From contig DATFMH010000029.1 of NCBI GenBank assembly GCA_035267045.1, forward strand, positions 1-55,869: 55,869 nucleotides of DNA. The letters are read 5' to 3'. A program made the translations under genes and the position numbers. Source of the DNA: DATFMH01 sp035267045. Its GTDB lineage: Bacteria > Bacteroidota > Rhodothermia > Balneolales > DATFMH01. Positions 37,026 through 45,445 of the stretch are shown here, one piece after another. Under the pieces are notes generated by a model. That model saw nothing but the letters and a program-made list of their open reading frames with translations, was not told the origin of the DNA and did not search any database. The first letter of the stretch is position 1. Each line of letters starts with the position of its first letter.

Positions 37026-37517
37026 CTAATCATCATCTGAATCATATTCCTCACGATAGAAGGTTGTTTCTTTTTTCCCACTGATGTAATCCTGTACAAA
37101 ATGTTCTTTAAGGTAGGGAGGTGCAATATTAAACGATGGGAAATCCTTAAATGAGATAAATTTAATATCCTGCAGATACTGGATTTGTCCGATCAACTCA
37201 GGGTCTTCCCCCAGAGCCACTTCGCCGTCTATTAACTCGCTATTAAAATAAAACTCAACAGCGTGCCACGGCGGGCGAACATACTCTGACACATACTGCA
37301 ATTCATTTACTTTCACCTGTAATCCTGTTTCTTCCTTCATTTCACGGCGAACCGCTTCTTCCATCGTCTCACCGAATTTCAAGCCACCACCGGGTGGCAT
37401 CCAAAAAGGCTCGTCCATGGTAGGTGTATTCATCTTTACCATCAGTAACGACCGTTGTCGAACAAGTAAGCCATTAACTCTGACTCGTACACGATTCGAA
37501 AACGGGGAATCACTCAT
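37026..37517 (-). CDS. Nudix hydrolase
   Basis: 163-aa protein with a complete Nudix box (GX5EX7REUXEEXGU) starting at GGLKFGETMEEAVRREMKEE and ending in TGL, which binds the metal for pyrophosphate hydrolysis. Substrate unknown; the N-terminal VRVRVNGLLVRQRSLLMV strand is as in nucleotide-type Nudix enzymes. It lies 22 bp after pyrG on the same strand, so a nucleotide-cleaning role is plausible but inferred. Confidence 0.9.
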   Translation of the reverse strand: MSDSPFSNRVRVRVNGLLVRQRSLLMVKMNTPTMDEPFWMPPGGGLKFGETMEEAVRREMKEETGLQVKVNELQYVSEYVRPPWHAVEFYFNSELIDGEVALGEDPELIGQIQYLQDIKFISFKDFPSFNIAPPYLKEHFVQDYISGKKETTFYREEYDSDDD

Positions 37518-37539
37518 AAAAACAGGACTTACATTTCAG

Positions 37540-39189
37540 TTAAATAACGAGATCTCTCTCCGGTATTTTTTCTGCTAATTTTTTCTCTTTAGCATATTCC
37601 AGGCAAGCCTTCACAAAATTCACAAAAAGAGGATGAGGCCGATTTACCGTGCTGCGTAATTCCGGATGGAACTGAACACCTACAAACCACGGATGATTCG
37701 GCAATTCTATTATCTCGACAAGATCTTTCTCGGGATTAAATCCGGTAAAGCTCATTCCCTCTTCGGTCAGTTTATAACGTAACGAGTTATTAACCTCATA
37801 CCGATGCCTGTGTCGTTCCTTTATTTCTTCCAGGCCATAGGCTTCATGAGCTTTTGAATCTTCTTTTAAACGGCAATTATACAAACCGAGGCGCATGGTG
37901 CCGCCCATATCACATATATCCCGTTGATCGGGCATTAAATCAATTATTGGGTAAGGTGAATCTTTATCAAACTCTGTACTATTAGCATTATCCCAACCGC
38001 AAACATTACGCGCAAACTCAACAACAGCACATTGCATTCCCAGGCAAATTCCAAAAAACGGAATCTTGTTGGTTCTGGCATATTTAACAGCAGCGACTTT
38101 GCCTTCCGCACCTCGTTCACCAAAACCGGGTGCGACCAGGACACCTGATACACCTTTGAGTTTTTTGCTAATATTATTATTTGTCAGTTCTTCCGACTGT
38201 ATCCAATCAATTTCTACATTACAGCCGTTTACCGCACCACTATGAATAAAAGCTTCATAAATTGATTTGTATGCGTCGTGATGTTCAACATATTTCCCGA
38301 CAAGAGCAATTTTAATCTTCTGTGATGGATTTAATACAGCTTTTACAAAGTCCACCCAGCTATCCAGTTCGGGCTCTTCCGCTTTTAAATCAAGCTTGTC
38401 AATGACCCTTCGATCAAGCCCTTCTTCCTTCATTAATAAAGGAACCTGGTAAATTGATTCGGCGTCAACCGAAGCAATGACATCTTCAATTTCAACATTC
38501 GTAAAGAGTGCGATCTTTTGTCGAATGGTATTATCCAACTCCACTTCCGTACGGCAAACCAGGATATCAGGCTGAAGTCCTACTTCATATAATGTTTTTA
38601 CCGAGTGTTGGGTAGGTTTTGTTTTCAACTCGCCGGCAGCTTTCAAATAAGGAATCAAAGTCAGGTGAATAGAAAGAGTGTTTTTCCGTCCGACTTCATA
38701 CCGGATTTGTCTCATCGCCTCGATATAGGGTAACCCTTCAATGTCACCAACCGTACCACCGATTTCAACAATGACGACATCATAATTTCCCGAGTTTCCG
38801 AGAGCAAGCACATGTGATTTAATTTCATCGGTGATATGAGGAATGACTTGTACGGTTTTACCGAGATAAGCGCCTTGCCGTTCTTTGGTGATTACATCAT
38901 AATAAATACGTCCGGTCGTAACATTATTTTCCTGTGAAGTTGAGATATCCAGGAAACGTTCGTAATGACCGAGATCAAGATCCGTTTCCGCGCCGTCATC
39001 CGTTACATATACCTCACCGTGTTCATAGGGATTCATCGTTCCAGGATCAACATTGATATACGGATCCAGTTTTTGAATAGTGACACGAAGTCCGCGGGCT
39101 ACGAGTAATCGTCCTAATGATGCACAGATGATTCCTTTACCAAGTGATGAGGTAACTCCTCCGGTTACAAAAATATATTTCGTTGCCAT
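37540..39189 (-). CDS. pyrG: CTP synthase
   Basis: Aminates UTP to CTP with glutamine. The N-terminal synthetase domain begins FVTGGVTSSLGKGIICASLGRLL-like (residues 7-29) with the ATP loop, followed by DPYINVDPGTMNPYEHGEV and EIGGTVGDIEGLPY. The C-terminal class I glutaminase has the nucleophile Cys in FFGICLGMQ and the His-Glu pair in VGVQFHPEL. Length 549 is standard. It is followed by the Nudix gene. Confidence 0.99.
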   Translation of the reverse strand: MATKYIFVTGGVTSSLGKGIICASLGRLLVARGLRVTIQKLDPYINVDPGTMNPYEHGEVYVTDDGAETDLDLGHYERFLDISTSQENNVTTGRIYYDVITKERQGAYLGKTVQVIPHITDEIKSHVLALGNSGNYDVVIVEIGGTVGDIEGLPYIEAMRQIRYEVGRKNTLSIHLTLIPYLKAAGELKTKPTQHSVKTLYEVGLQPDILVCRTEVELDNTIRQKIALFTNVEIEDVIASVDAESIYQVPLLMKEEGLDRRVIDKLDLKAEEPELDSWVDFVKAVLNPSQKIKIALVGKYVEHHDAYKSIYEAFIHSGAVNGCNVEIDWIQSEELTNNNISKKLKGVSGVLVAPGFGERGAEGKVAAVKYARTNKIPFFGICLGMQCAVVEFARNVCGWDNANSTEFDKDSPYPIIDLMPDQRDICDMGGTMRLGLYNCRLKEDSKAHEAYGLEEIKERHRHRYEVNNSLRYKLTEEGMSFTGFNPEKDLVEIIELPNHPWFVGVQFHPELRSTVNRPHPLFVNFVKACLEYAKEKKLAEKIPERDLVI

Positions 39190-39397
39190 TGAGAATATTT
39201 ATATCAAGTGAATGGATAATTAATATATGCTAATTGCTATCAGCTTTCAAAACTTTATATAGATAGCGCGGTTTCATTACAAACGGCGGTTAATATAATA
39301 AGAATAGCCTGCCGCTTCATCCCTAATATTTAAGTATTAATTTGCTGATTGTAAAACACGAATTATATAAAGAGGTAAATGACAAATATAAAACACG

Positions 39398-40207
39398 CTA
39401 TTTATCTTGTTTTGCCTTATTGAAAACTACTAATTGACTTCGTAATAAATCAGGTTTATTGGTAAAAATACCTGTTATACCCTGTTTAATAAATTTCTTC
39501 ATCTGCCAGCGGCTATTCACGGTATAAATCAACACCGGAATATGTTTTCTCTTTAACTTTTTTATCCAACTCTTTTTGATTGACCACCGTGAACAGTTGA
39601 ATGCATTTATTTCATACTTTGAAATAAAATCAAAAACATTTCTGTCCCGGTGATTATTTTTTTCATAAAGTAAGGCAATCGGAATAGTATCAGATAGCGT
39701 CCTTAAACGAATAAGTATCTCCGGATCGAAACTCGAAAACAGCACATAATGCTCCATCTTATAGTCTTTAACCAGCCTCAGGGCCTTTTGTGCTATTCCA
39801 TTTGAATCGGAACCTGGTTTAATTTCAATATTAACCGTAATCTTATTTTTAGCAAATTCCAGTACTTCCTCAAGTGCCGGAATCTGTTCACCGGTAAAAT
39901 CGGGTGATTTCCATGAACCGGCGTCCATTTCCTTCAATTCGGCTAATGCATAATCACTTATCTTCCCAATTTGGCCGGTACAGCGCTCCAGCGTGTCATC
40001 ATGAAATATAACCGGAATACCATCCCGGGATAGCTGTATGTCCAACTCTAACATATCCGCTTTCATTTCAACGGCCTTTCGAAATGCGATCATGGTATTC
40101 TCTGGATAGTAAGCACTCGCACCTCTATGGGCAATTATCAAAACCTGATGGTCAGGGCTATGAGCAAGATGCATGTTTTTGATTGGAGAAACGAGGTTAC
40201 CAGTCAC
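39398..40207 (-). CDS. Glycerophosphodiester phosphodiesterase
   Basis: Hydrolyses glycerophosphodiesters to glycerol 3-phosphate and an alcohol. GDPD motifs: IAHRGASAYYPENT with catalytic His and Arg, MLELDIQLSRDGIPVIFHDDTLERCTG (split here: ELDIQ metal site and FHDDT), VNIEIKPGS, and YTVNSRWQMKKFIKQGITGIFTN (last strand, about 235-257). No signal peptide is seen, so it is probably cytoplasmic. Start GTG at 40207; ATG at 40174 is an alternative that keeps the whole domain. Confidence 0.92.
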   Translation of the reverse strand: MTGNLVSPIKNMHLAHSPDHQVLIIAHRGASAYYPENTMIAFRKAVEMKADMLELDIQLSRDGIPVIFHDDTLERCTGQIGKISDYALAELKEMDAGSWKSPDFTGEQIPALEEVLEFAKNKITVNIEIKPGSDSNGIAQKALRLVKDYKMEHYVLFSSFDPEILIRLRTLSDTIPIALLYEKNNHRDRNVFDFISKYEINAFNCSRWSIKKSWIKKLKRKHIPVLIYTVNSRWQMKKFIKQGITGIFTNKPDLLRSQLVVFNKAKQDK

Positions 40208-40254
40208 AATTTGTCAGTCTGTAAATATCACTAAAATGCTATCGTTCAAATTAA

Positions 40255-40566
40255 CTATTCGCCTTCCTGAACGTATTTTATCGTTCTCCTGATCTGTGAT
40301 TTTTGGTAAAAAATAACCAGGACATTAATACCAAAAACAACTAATAAGATGATATACAAAGTATTTCCCATGTGGCTGTCTCCCATAAAATAAGAAGAGG
40401 CGAACAGTAAAACCGCAACCACATTAGCCAATAAATAAAACCATAATTTCTGATCCCTTTTTTGAAGAGCCTCAATCTTACCCTGAACTTCGGTTACGTC
40501 ATCGTCAACGTATAGTTTAATATACCCTTCAAACCGTTTTTTATCTTCTTCAGTAAAATTTTCCAT
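40255..40566 (-). CDS. Small two-helix membrane protein, unknown
   Basis: 103 residues. A charged N-terminus of about 40 residues (rich in E, D, K; likely helical) is followed by two membrane segments at about 42-58 and 68-86 and a short basic tail (KSQIRRTIKYVQEGE). I do not recognise the family. It lies between another small membrane protein gene and the phosphodiesterase gene, with 46-bp gaps on both sides and the same strand, which suggests one transcript. Confidence 0.65.
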   Translation of the reverse strand: MENFTEEDKKRFEGYIKLYVDDDVTEVQGKIEALQKRDQKLWFYLLANVVAVLLFASSYFMGDSHMGNTLYIILLVVFGINVLVIFYQKSQIRRTIKYVQEGE

Positions 40567-40611
40567 TGTAATATTTCAGCAGAATAGTTAATGATTTGGC
40601 ATTGAATATAA

Positions 40612-40965
40612 CTAATTCTGTGAATTTATTACCCTCCTGATTGCTTCCTTAAACAGATCATCCATATCATTTTTATCATGTAACATATCATACCACAGAT
40701 ATGCTCCAAACATCATTGTGATACTTCCTGTTATGCTCATGACGGAAGCCAGCCATAACGGCTGAATATGTCCCACTACAGAAATAAAGACGATACTCAA
40801 TCCAACAAGTGTTTGAATGACGGCAGAATTGATCAGAAGTGGATTATTTCTTCTGATAATACCAACAAATTTCCGAAATGTGGGAATAGGATGTGAAAAT
40901 CTTCTTACCTTTCTGACACGAACCGGTTTTGAATCTACCTTCCTATTTTTATGATTTGTTATCAT
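40612..40965 (-). CDS. Small two-helix membrane protein with basic N-terminus, unknown
   Basis: 117 residues. The first 40 are strongly basic (KPVRVRKVRRFSHP), followed by two hydrophobic segments at about 44-62 and 69-88 and an acidic amphipathic end (HDKNDMDDLFKEAIRRVIN). No family recognised. By the positive-inside rule both termini should be cytoplasmic. It is divergent from rlmB with an 84-bp spacer. Confidence 0.65.
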   Translation of the reverse strand: MITNHKNRKVDSKPVRVRKVRRFSHPIPTFRKFVGIIRRNNPLLINSAVIQTLVGLSIVFISVVGHIQPLWLASVMSITGSITMMFGAYLWYDMLHDKNDMDDLFKEAIRRVINSQN

Positions 40966-41049
40966 ACTTATAGATAATGAGATGTTCGATTAGATTCAAG
41001 AGTATAATTACAAGTAATTCAATTTTTTATCCAAAATATTTAACCATAT

Positions 41050-41802
41050 ATGGAATCCTCTGATTTTTACATTTTTGGCAAACATCCCGTTGAAGATACT
41101 TTAACACGAACTCCCAAGAAGATTAATAAAATCTTTATTCGTACCAAAAGTAATACCAGTTTTATTAAGAACATCGAACGTCTTTCTTCTGAAAACAGAA
41201 TTCCTGTAATTCATGTTCCCGGACGTAAGCTAAAGGATCTTGTAGGTAATGTAAACGATCAGGGTATAGTCGCCCAAATAAGTCCGGTGACATATTTCGA
41301 TTTGGATGACTGGTTAATTACACATTGTAAGATCGATGAACAACCCGCCGTTTTATTACTTGACGAAATAGAAGATCCGCATAATGTCGGTGCTATTTTA
41401 CGAACCGCTGCAGCATCAGGTATAGATGCTGTAATTGTACCCAAACACCGGCAAGCGCCCGTTAATGCTACAGTTTATAAAACTTCGGCTGGAACCGCAG
41501 GTTTGGTGCCAATCATAAGGGTTACGAATCTTAACCAAACAATTATGCGTCTGAAAGAAGAAGGGTTCTGGTTTTGCGGACTCGATCAGAACGCTCCTAA
41601 ATCATTTTGGGAACAGGATTATGATATGCCGACTGCTGTTATTATTGGCAGTGAGGGAAAAGGCATTAGAGAAAAGACATTGAGCCACTGCGATTTTATC
41701 ATCAACATCCCGATGGACAATACTGTTGAATCACTTAACGCATCAGTGAGTGCCGCTTTGGTATGTTACGAAATCAAGCGTAAGAGAAGCATAGAGCAGT
41801 GA
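41050..41802 (+). CDS. rlmB: 23S rRNA (guanosine-2'-O-)-methyltransferase RlmB (TrmH/SpoU family)
   Basis: SAM-dependent SPOUT methyltransferase for 2'-O-methylation, predicted on 23S rRNA. The N-terminal substrate-binding domain begins FYIFGKHPVEDTL. The knotted catalytic domain has the three SpoU motifs: LLLDEIEDPHNVGAILRTAAASG, AVIIGSEGKGI, and IPMDNTVESLNASVSAALVCYE (motifs given in short form; positions about 99-120, 197-207, 221-241). Length 250. Another RNA target (tRNA) is possible for this family. Confidence 0.92.
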   Translation: MESSDFYIFGKHPVEDTLTRTPKKINKIFIRTKSNTSFIKNIERLSSENRIPVIHVPGRKLKDLVGNVNDQGIVAQISPVTYFDLDDWLITHCKIDEQPAVLLLDEIEDPHNVGAILRTAAASGIDAVIVPKHRQAPVNATVYKTSAGTAGLVPIIRVTNLNQTIMRLKEEGFWFCGLDQNAPKSFWEQDYDMPTAVIIGSEGKGIREKTLSHCDFIINIPMDNTVESLNASVSAALVCYEIKRKRSIEQ

Positions 41803-41831
41803 ACAATTATCACTGAGCAATGATTAATATT

Positions 41832-41851
41832 GACGAACCCGAAGGTTCGTC
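41832..41851. terminator. Perfect 8-bp hairpin with tetraloop between rlmB and namZ
   Basis: GACGAACC (41832-41839) pairs with GGTTCGTC (41844-41851) around a 4-base loop. Transcribed on the minus strand the loop is C(UUCG)G, the very stable tetraloop; on the plus strand it is CGAA. The genes on both sides converge on it. T-tracts are weak, so it is a likely but not typical terminator. The remaining 140 bp to namZ holds no credible gene. Confidence 0.55.
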
Positions 41852-41991
41852 TTCAATTTCCCTCTTCATAGAGATTGTATCCTGTCCCGCCAGATTTAGA
41901 AAGGGGTGTTTTACATTCGAACAAACCGGAGCAAATGTTAGGCGCAAATATCAAGAGACACATATGGAGTGCAAGCCATGCAAATAATCGG

Positions 41992-43266
41992 TTAGTTTTT
42001 ATATATGAGATATTTTTGGCGTTTTTTTTCGAATATTTCGACACCGGTTTGCCATAAAGAATCAGGATTCTCATTCACAGTACTTTGAAGATATTGATCA
42101 ATTTTTCGAGTCCCGGTTAGCTTGTACAAATAAGGTTTGATATGGTCTTTTGTTGAATGGTGTAACATTAACTTGAGAAGAGAATGGCCAAATGAAACGG
42201 GATCAAAGTGATCGATCTCATCTGTCGTCAATGATATCTTTACACCGTGACAAACCTTGTTTTCATATTTTGGATGCAGTGATTTACCAGGAATACTTTT
42301 AGGGATAAAAGAAATACGCTTGAGGTGTACGTTGTAAATATCCATTAAACTGTCTATCTCTGTCTGCTTTAGTGTTATATAAGGCGAACCAATTGTCAGA
42401 AATGGGGAATTAGTACCCCGTCCTTCCGAAATGGTGGTGCCTTCAAAAAGACAAGTACCAAGATATACGAGGGCATTTTTATAGCGTGGCAGATTGGGTG
42501 ATGGAGGATACCAGGCTAATCCCAATTGCGGCCAACGCATGGAACGCTTATAATTCTCGCAGGGTATAACACGAAGTTTGGGCTTATCAGACGTTTTCAG
42601 CCAATGTTCGCCAACCATCATCCTGGCCAATTCTCCGATAGTCATGCCATAAGCCATTGGAAGAGGGTATTCGCCCACAAACGATTTAAACTTCTTATGT
42701 AGCATCCAGCCGGCCACATAATTGCCACCTGCAGGATCCGGACGGTCGAGTACCCACACCGGTATAGTATGATCAGATGCCGCTTCCAATACCAAACCCA
42801 GTGTTGATATATACGTGTAAAAACGTGCGCCGACGTCCTGCATATCAAAAAGAAGAAGGTCAACGTTTTTCAGCATTTTTCCAGTGGGCTTTCTGGTTTT
42901 TCCGTAAAGCGAATAAACCGGTAATCCCGTTGCCTTATCCACCCCACCTCTGATTGTTTCGCCGGCTCCCCTTTGCCCCCGAAAACCATGTTCGGGGGCA
43001 TAAAGAGCTGTGATGTGAATACCAAGCGACAATAATGTATCCAGCATGTGTACGCCATCTACTCTTGCCGTAGGATTCATTACCAGGCCAACACGTTTAC
43101 CCTTCAATTGTGACAAGTACTTATTCAGAAGTACCTGTGCACCAACTTTTACGTTTGCTGTGTCAGTCTTAAATGATCTATACTTTGCTGATTCTGCAAA
43201 ATCTTTTTTTGCCGTAAAAACAAACCCTAAAACACCGAGTATGAGGAATACAAAACGCCGTTTCAT
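41992..43266 (-). CDS. namZ: NamZ-type exo-beta-N-acetylmuramidase (DUF1343)
   Basis: Family in which B. subtilis and T. forsythia NamZ release terminal MurNAc from peptidoglycan fragments. Signal peptide at 1-24. Family motifs: GKRVGLVMNPTARVDGVH, ALYAPEHGFRG, GLPVYSLYGKTRKPTGKML, DLLLFDMQDVGARFYTYISTLG (in short: FDMQDVGAR) and VLDRPDPAGG, GRGTNSPF. Length 424. It starts 6 bp after ndk on the same strand. The product MurNAc could feed the kinase and MurQ encoded at 1429-3178. The enzyme is exported, so MurNAc uptake would be needed; no transporter is seen here. Confidence 0.88.
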   Translation of the reverse strand: MKRRFVFLILGVLGFVFTAKKDFAESAKYRSFKTDTANVKVGAQVLLNKYLSQLKGKRVGLVMNPTARVDGVHMLDTLLSLGIHITALYAPEHGFRGQRGAGETIRGGVDKATGLPVYSLYGKTRKPTGKMLKNVDLLLFDMQDVGARFYTYISTLGLVLEAASDHTIPVWVLDRPDPAGGNYVAGWMLHKKFKSFVGEYPLPMAYGMTIGELARMMVGEHWLKTSDKPKLRVIPCENYKRSMRWPQLGLAWYPPSPNLPRYKNALVYLGTCLFEGTTISEGRGTNSPFLTIGSPYITLKQTEIDSLMDIYNVHLKRISFIPKSIPGKSLHPKYENKVCHGVKISLTTDEIDHFDPVSFGHSLLKLMLHHSTKDHIKPYLYKLTGTRKIDQYLQSTVNENPDSLWQTGVEIFEKKRQKYLIYKN

Positions 43267-43272
43267 AAACGA

Positions 43273-43704
43273 TTAAGCAATATTGGCAACCACTTCCTGA
43301 CTGGAGAAGAAATAAGCGGTTTCAATTTTACCGTTCTCTACTGAATCGGAACCATGAACGATATTTTCTCCGATGCTGTCAGCAAATGCTTTTCGAATCG
43401 TTCCTTCATCCGCCTCTTCCGGATTTGTTGCCCCAATAAGCTTGCGAAAATCTTCTACGGCATTATCCTTTTCAAGCATCATGGGTACACAAGGTCCGCT
43501 GCTCATAAATTTGCACAACTCTTCATAAAATGGGCGTTCCTTGTGAACAGCATAGAAACCACCTGCCGTATCCATTGTTAAACGCGTCATTTTCATTGCA
43601 ACGATTTTAAAACCGGCGCCCTGAATTCTTTTTATAACTTCACCGATTAATTCTTTTTTAACACAGTCGGGTTTTAATATTGCTAAGGTTCTTTCTTTTG
43701 CCAT
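43273..43704 (-). CDS. ndk: Nucleoside diphosphate kinase
   Basis: Transfers the gamma phosphate between NTPs and NDPs through a phosphohistidine. The catalytic His117 is in ENIVHGSDS, with the N-terminal ERTLAILKPDCVKK and the ATNPEEADEGTIRKAFA loop. Length 143, complete. It leads namZ by 6 bp; the pairing has no obvious metabolic logic. Confidence 0.98.
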   Translation of the reverse strand: MAKERTLAILKPDCVKKELIGEVIKRIQGAGFKIVAMKMTRLTMDTAGGFYAVHKERPFYEELCKFMSSGPCVPMMLEKDNAVEDFRKLIGATNPEEADEGTIRKAFADSIGENIVHGSDSVENGKIETAYFFSSQEVVANIA

Positions 43705-44041
43705 GAAATTTTATACAAATTTTAATTAACGATTAAGCTTTTTAACAGAAGTGAGAATATAAGGTTAATCTCGGATAATATTTATGATCATTACGTTAAA
43801 ACCATGAATTTGGCAGTTCCTAATAGTAATTCATCCTTTATTGCCGTGAATTAAACAGGATATATTAAGATTATGTATAATATTTCCAATATGAATTTTT
43901 GTTTTTCGTTATATTAAGAGAATGTTAAATAGTTACAATTTGTTTTACAAAAGATGATAGGTGTTATTTTCTCAGACAAATTATAACGTAATAATTTGAT
44001 ATCTAAGGATTTGATTCAAAGTGCTTATTTATTTAGCTCTA
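43705..44041. other. Divergent intergenic region ndk / sigma factor
   Basis: An AT-rich spacer of about 340 bp between the minus-strand ndk and the plus-strand sigma gene. It must hold both promoters. I could not find an exact TTG-N19-TAnnTTTG match on either strand, nor a hairpin or small gene. A promoter read by the sigma factor itself could be here but cannot be recognised by eye. Confidence 0.4.
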
Positions 44042-44626
44042 ATGACTTTAAAAAAAATATTCAGATCTGCAGCCAGTAACGAAAAGGATCTGATCAAGAA
44101 AATAGCCAAGAGAAACCTGAGGGCGTTGGAGGCTTTATATGATAAATATGCTGAAATAGTATATAGCCTGATGCTGGCAGCGGGTAAAGAGAAAGAGAGA
44201 GCGGCACAGTTAACCGAAAATATCTTCCTGCAAATCTGGCAAACGGCCTCTTCTTTCAATACAAAAAGCGGTAATGTGTACCGCTGGTTGTTAAACCTGT
44301 CAAGAGGAATTGCATTGAGCAGCACTCCTTTTCCCGATTCGATTCCCGAAGATAGTCAACGCATTGTTGAAGATGGAAGTAAAATAAAGAACAAGAATAT
44401 TTCTAAACTCGCCGTCTCTTCCGTTAAAAAAAGATCTCATACTGTTCAGAAAGCATTTAATAAGCTATCCAGTGAAGATCAGGAAATTATTCGATTAGCC
44501 TATTACAATGGGTTGAATCAATCGGAAATTGCAAAAACATTGAATGTACCGGTATATGAGGTTAAGGATTCCATGAAAAATGGGATGATGTCAATAGTAT
44601 CCTCATTAAACGATGCATTATCATGA
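44042..44626 (+). CDS. ECF-type RNA polymerase sigma factor
   Basis: 195-residue sigma-70 family protein of extracytoplasmic-function type. Region 2 spans about 20-85 (RALEALYDKYAEIVYSLML, FLQIWQTASSFN, YRWLLNLSRGIAL); region 4 is at about 135-190, with the helix-turn-helix LSSEDQEIIRLAYYNGLNQSEIAKTL-like (short form NQSEIAKTLNVP). A long linker lies between them. ATG 44042 is preferred over GTG 44021, which would add seven hydrophobic residues. Its stop overlaps the anti-sigma start (ATGA), so the pair is translationally coupled. Confidence 0.88.
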   Translation: MTLKKIFRSAASNEKDLIKKIAKRNLRALEALYDKYAEIVYSLMLAAGKEKERAAQLTENIFLQIWQTASSFNTKSGNVYRWLLNLSRGIALSSTPFPDSIPEDSQRIVEDGSKIKNKNISKLAVSSVKKRSHTVQKAFNKLSSEDQEIIRLAYYNGLNQSEIAKTLNVPVYEVKDSMKNGMMSIVSSLNDALS

Positions 44627-45435
44627 CCATCGACAGAGACAGGTTTTTAAATCTCGCCTCCGCTTATGTGCTCAATGCCCTGGATGAGAAGGACCGGAAC
44701 ACATTTGAAGGACTATTACAACATGCTCCGGATGATTTAAAAAGGGATTATGAAAAACTTAAATTGGCAGCACAGCACTTGCCTGTTGCCATAAATCAAA
44801 AAAAACCACCTTCCGATATTAAAGAGGAACTCATAACCCATATCAAAGAACTTTCTGATATAAATGAAAAAGAACTCATCCCCAAGCCGCGAACATTCTT
44901 TGAAAGAATTGCACATTTCATAGGAATTCACCGCCCGCAAATAGCCATAACTATCATAGTTGTACTTTTAATAATAGCGGTAGGTTTCATTTTCTTCAGT
45001 TCGAAACTCTATTATACCGATAAAGACCAACAAAAAAATTTGGTCACACTTCAAAGTAAGCTGAAAGAAAAAAATTACCTGTTATCCATCCTTCAAAACC
45101 CCAAAATTAATATTATCTATTTAAAAGGCTCATCTTTGGACACATCCGCTTACGGGAAAATTATTGTTAACCCGGCAAATCACAGGGCTATGCTGTTAGT
45201 TACTCATTTACACGCTCAAAATTCCAGCCAATTTTACCAACTATGGATACAGCATAATTCAGGTATTAATACAGCCGGAATTTTCACAATCACAGACACG
45301 TCAGAATCGCATTATTTTGCTATTACTAATTTTAAAACTGATTCGTCCATCAGAAAGGACAGGTATTACATTACGCTGGAGGATAGTGCAACAGCGAAAA
45401 GCCCTTCAGACCGTGTATATTTACAAAGTAAATAA
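44623..45435 (+). CDS. RskA-like membrane anti-sigma factor
   Basis: Predicted single-pass anti-sigma factor. An N-terminal cytoplasmic helical domain (about 1-75, LASAYVLNALDEKDRNTFEGLL as in anti-sigma K proteins, split for length) should bind the sigma factor. The membrane segment is 106-126, followed by a coiled stretch and an RskA-type C-terminal beta domain (about 160-270, MLLVTHLHAQNSSQFYQLWI). No zinc-binding HxxxCxxC is seen. Such proteins are usually released by regulated proteolysis. Overlaps the sigma gene by 4 bp. Confidence 0.85.
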   Translation: MTIDRDRFLNLASAYVLNALDEKDRNTFEGLLQHAPDDLKRDYEKLKLAAQHLPVAINQKKPPSDIKEELITHIKELSDINEKELIPKPRTFFERIAHFIGIHRPQIAITIIVVLLIIAVGFIFFSSKLYYTDKDQQKNLVTLQSKLKEKNYLLSILQNPKINIIYLKGSSLDTSAYGKIIVNPANHRAMLLVTHLHAQNSSQFYQLWIQHNSGINTAGIFTITDTSESHYFAITNFKTDSSIRKDRYYITLEDSATAKSPSDRVYLQSK

Positions 45436-45445
45436 CTTTTATTAA

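Noticed and set aside
41853..42074. 73-residue open frame on the minus strand after namZ
   Set aside because: It overlaps the 3' end of namZ in another frame, has no domain features and no ribosome site.
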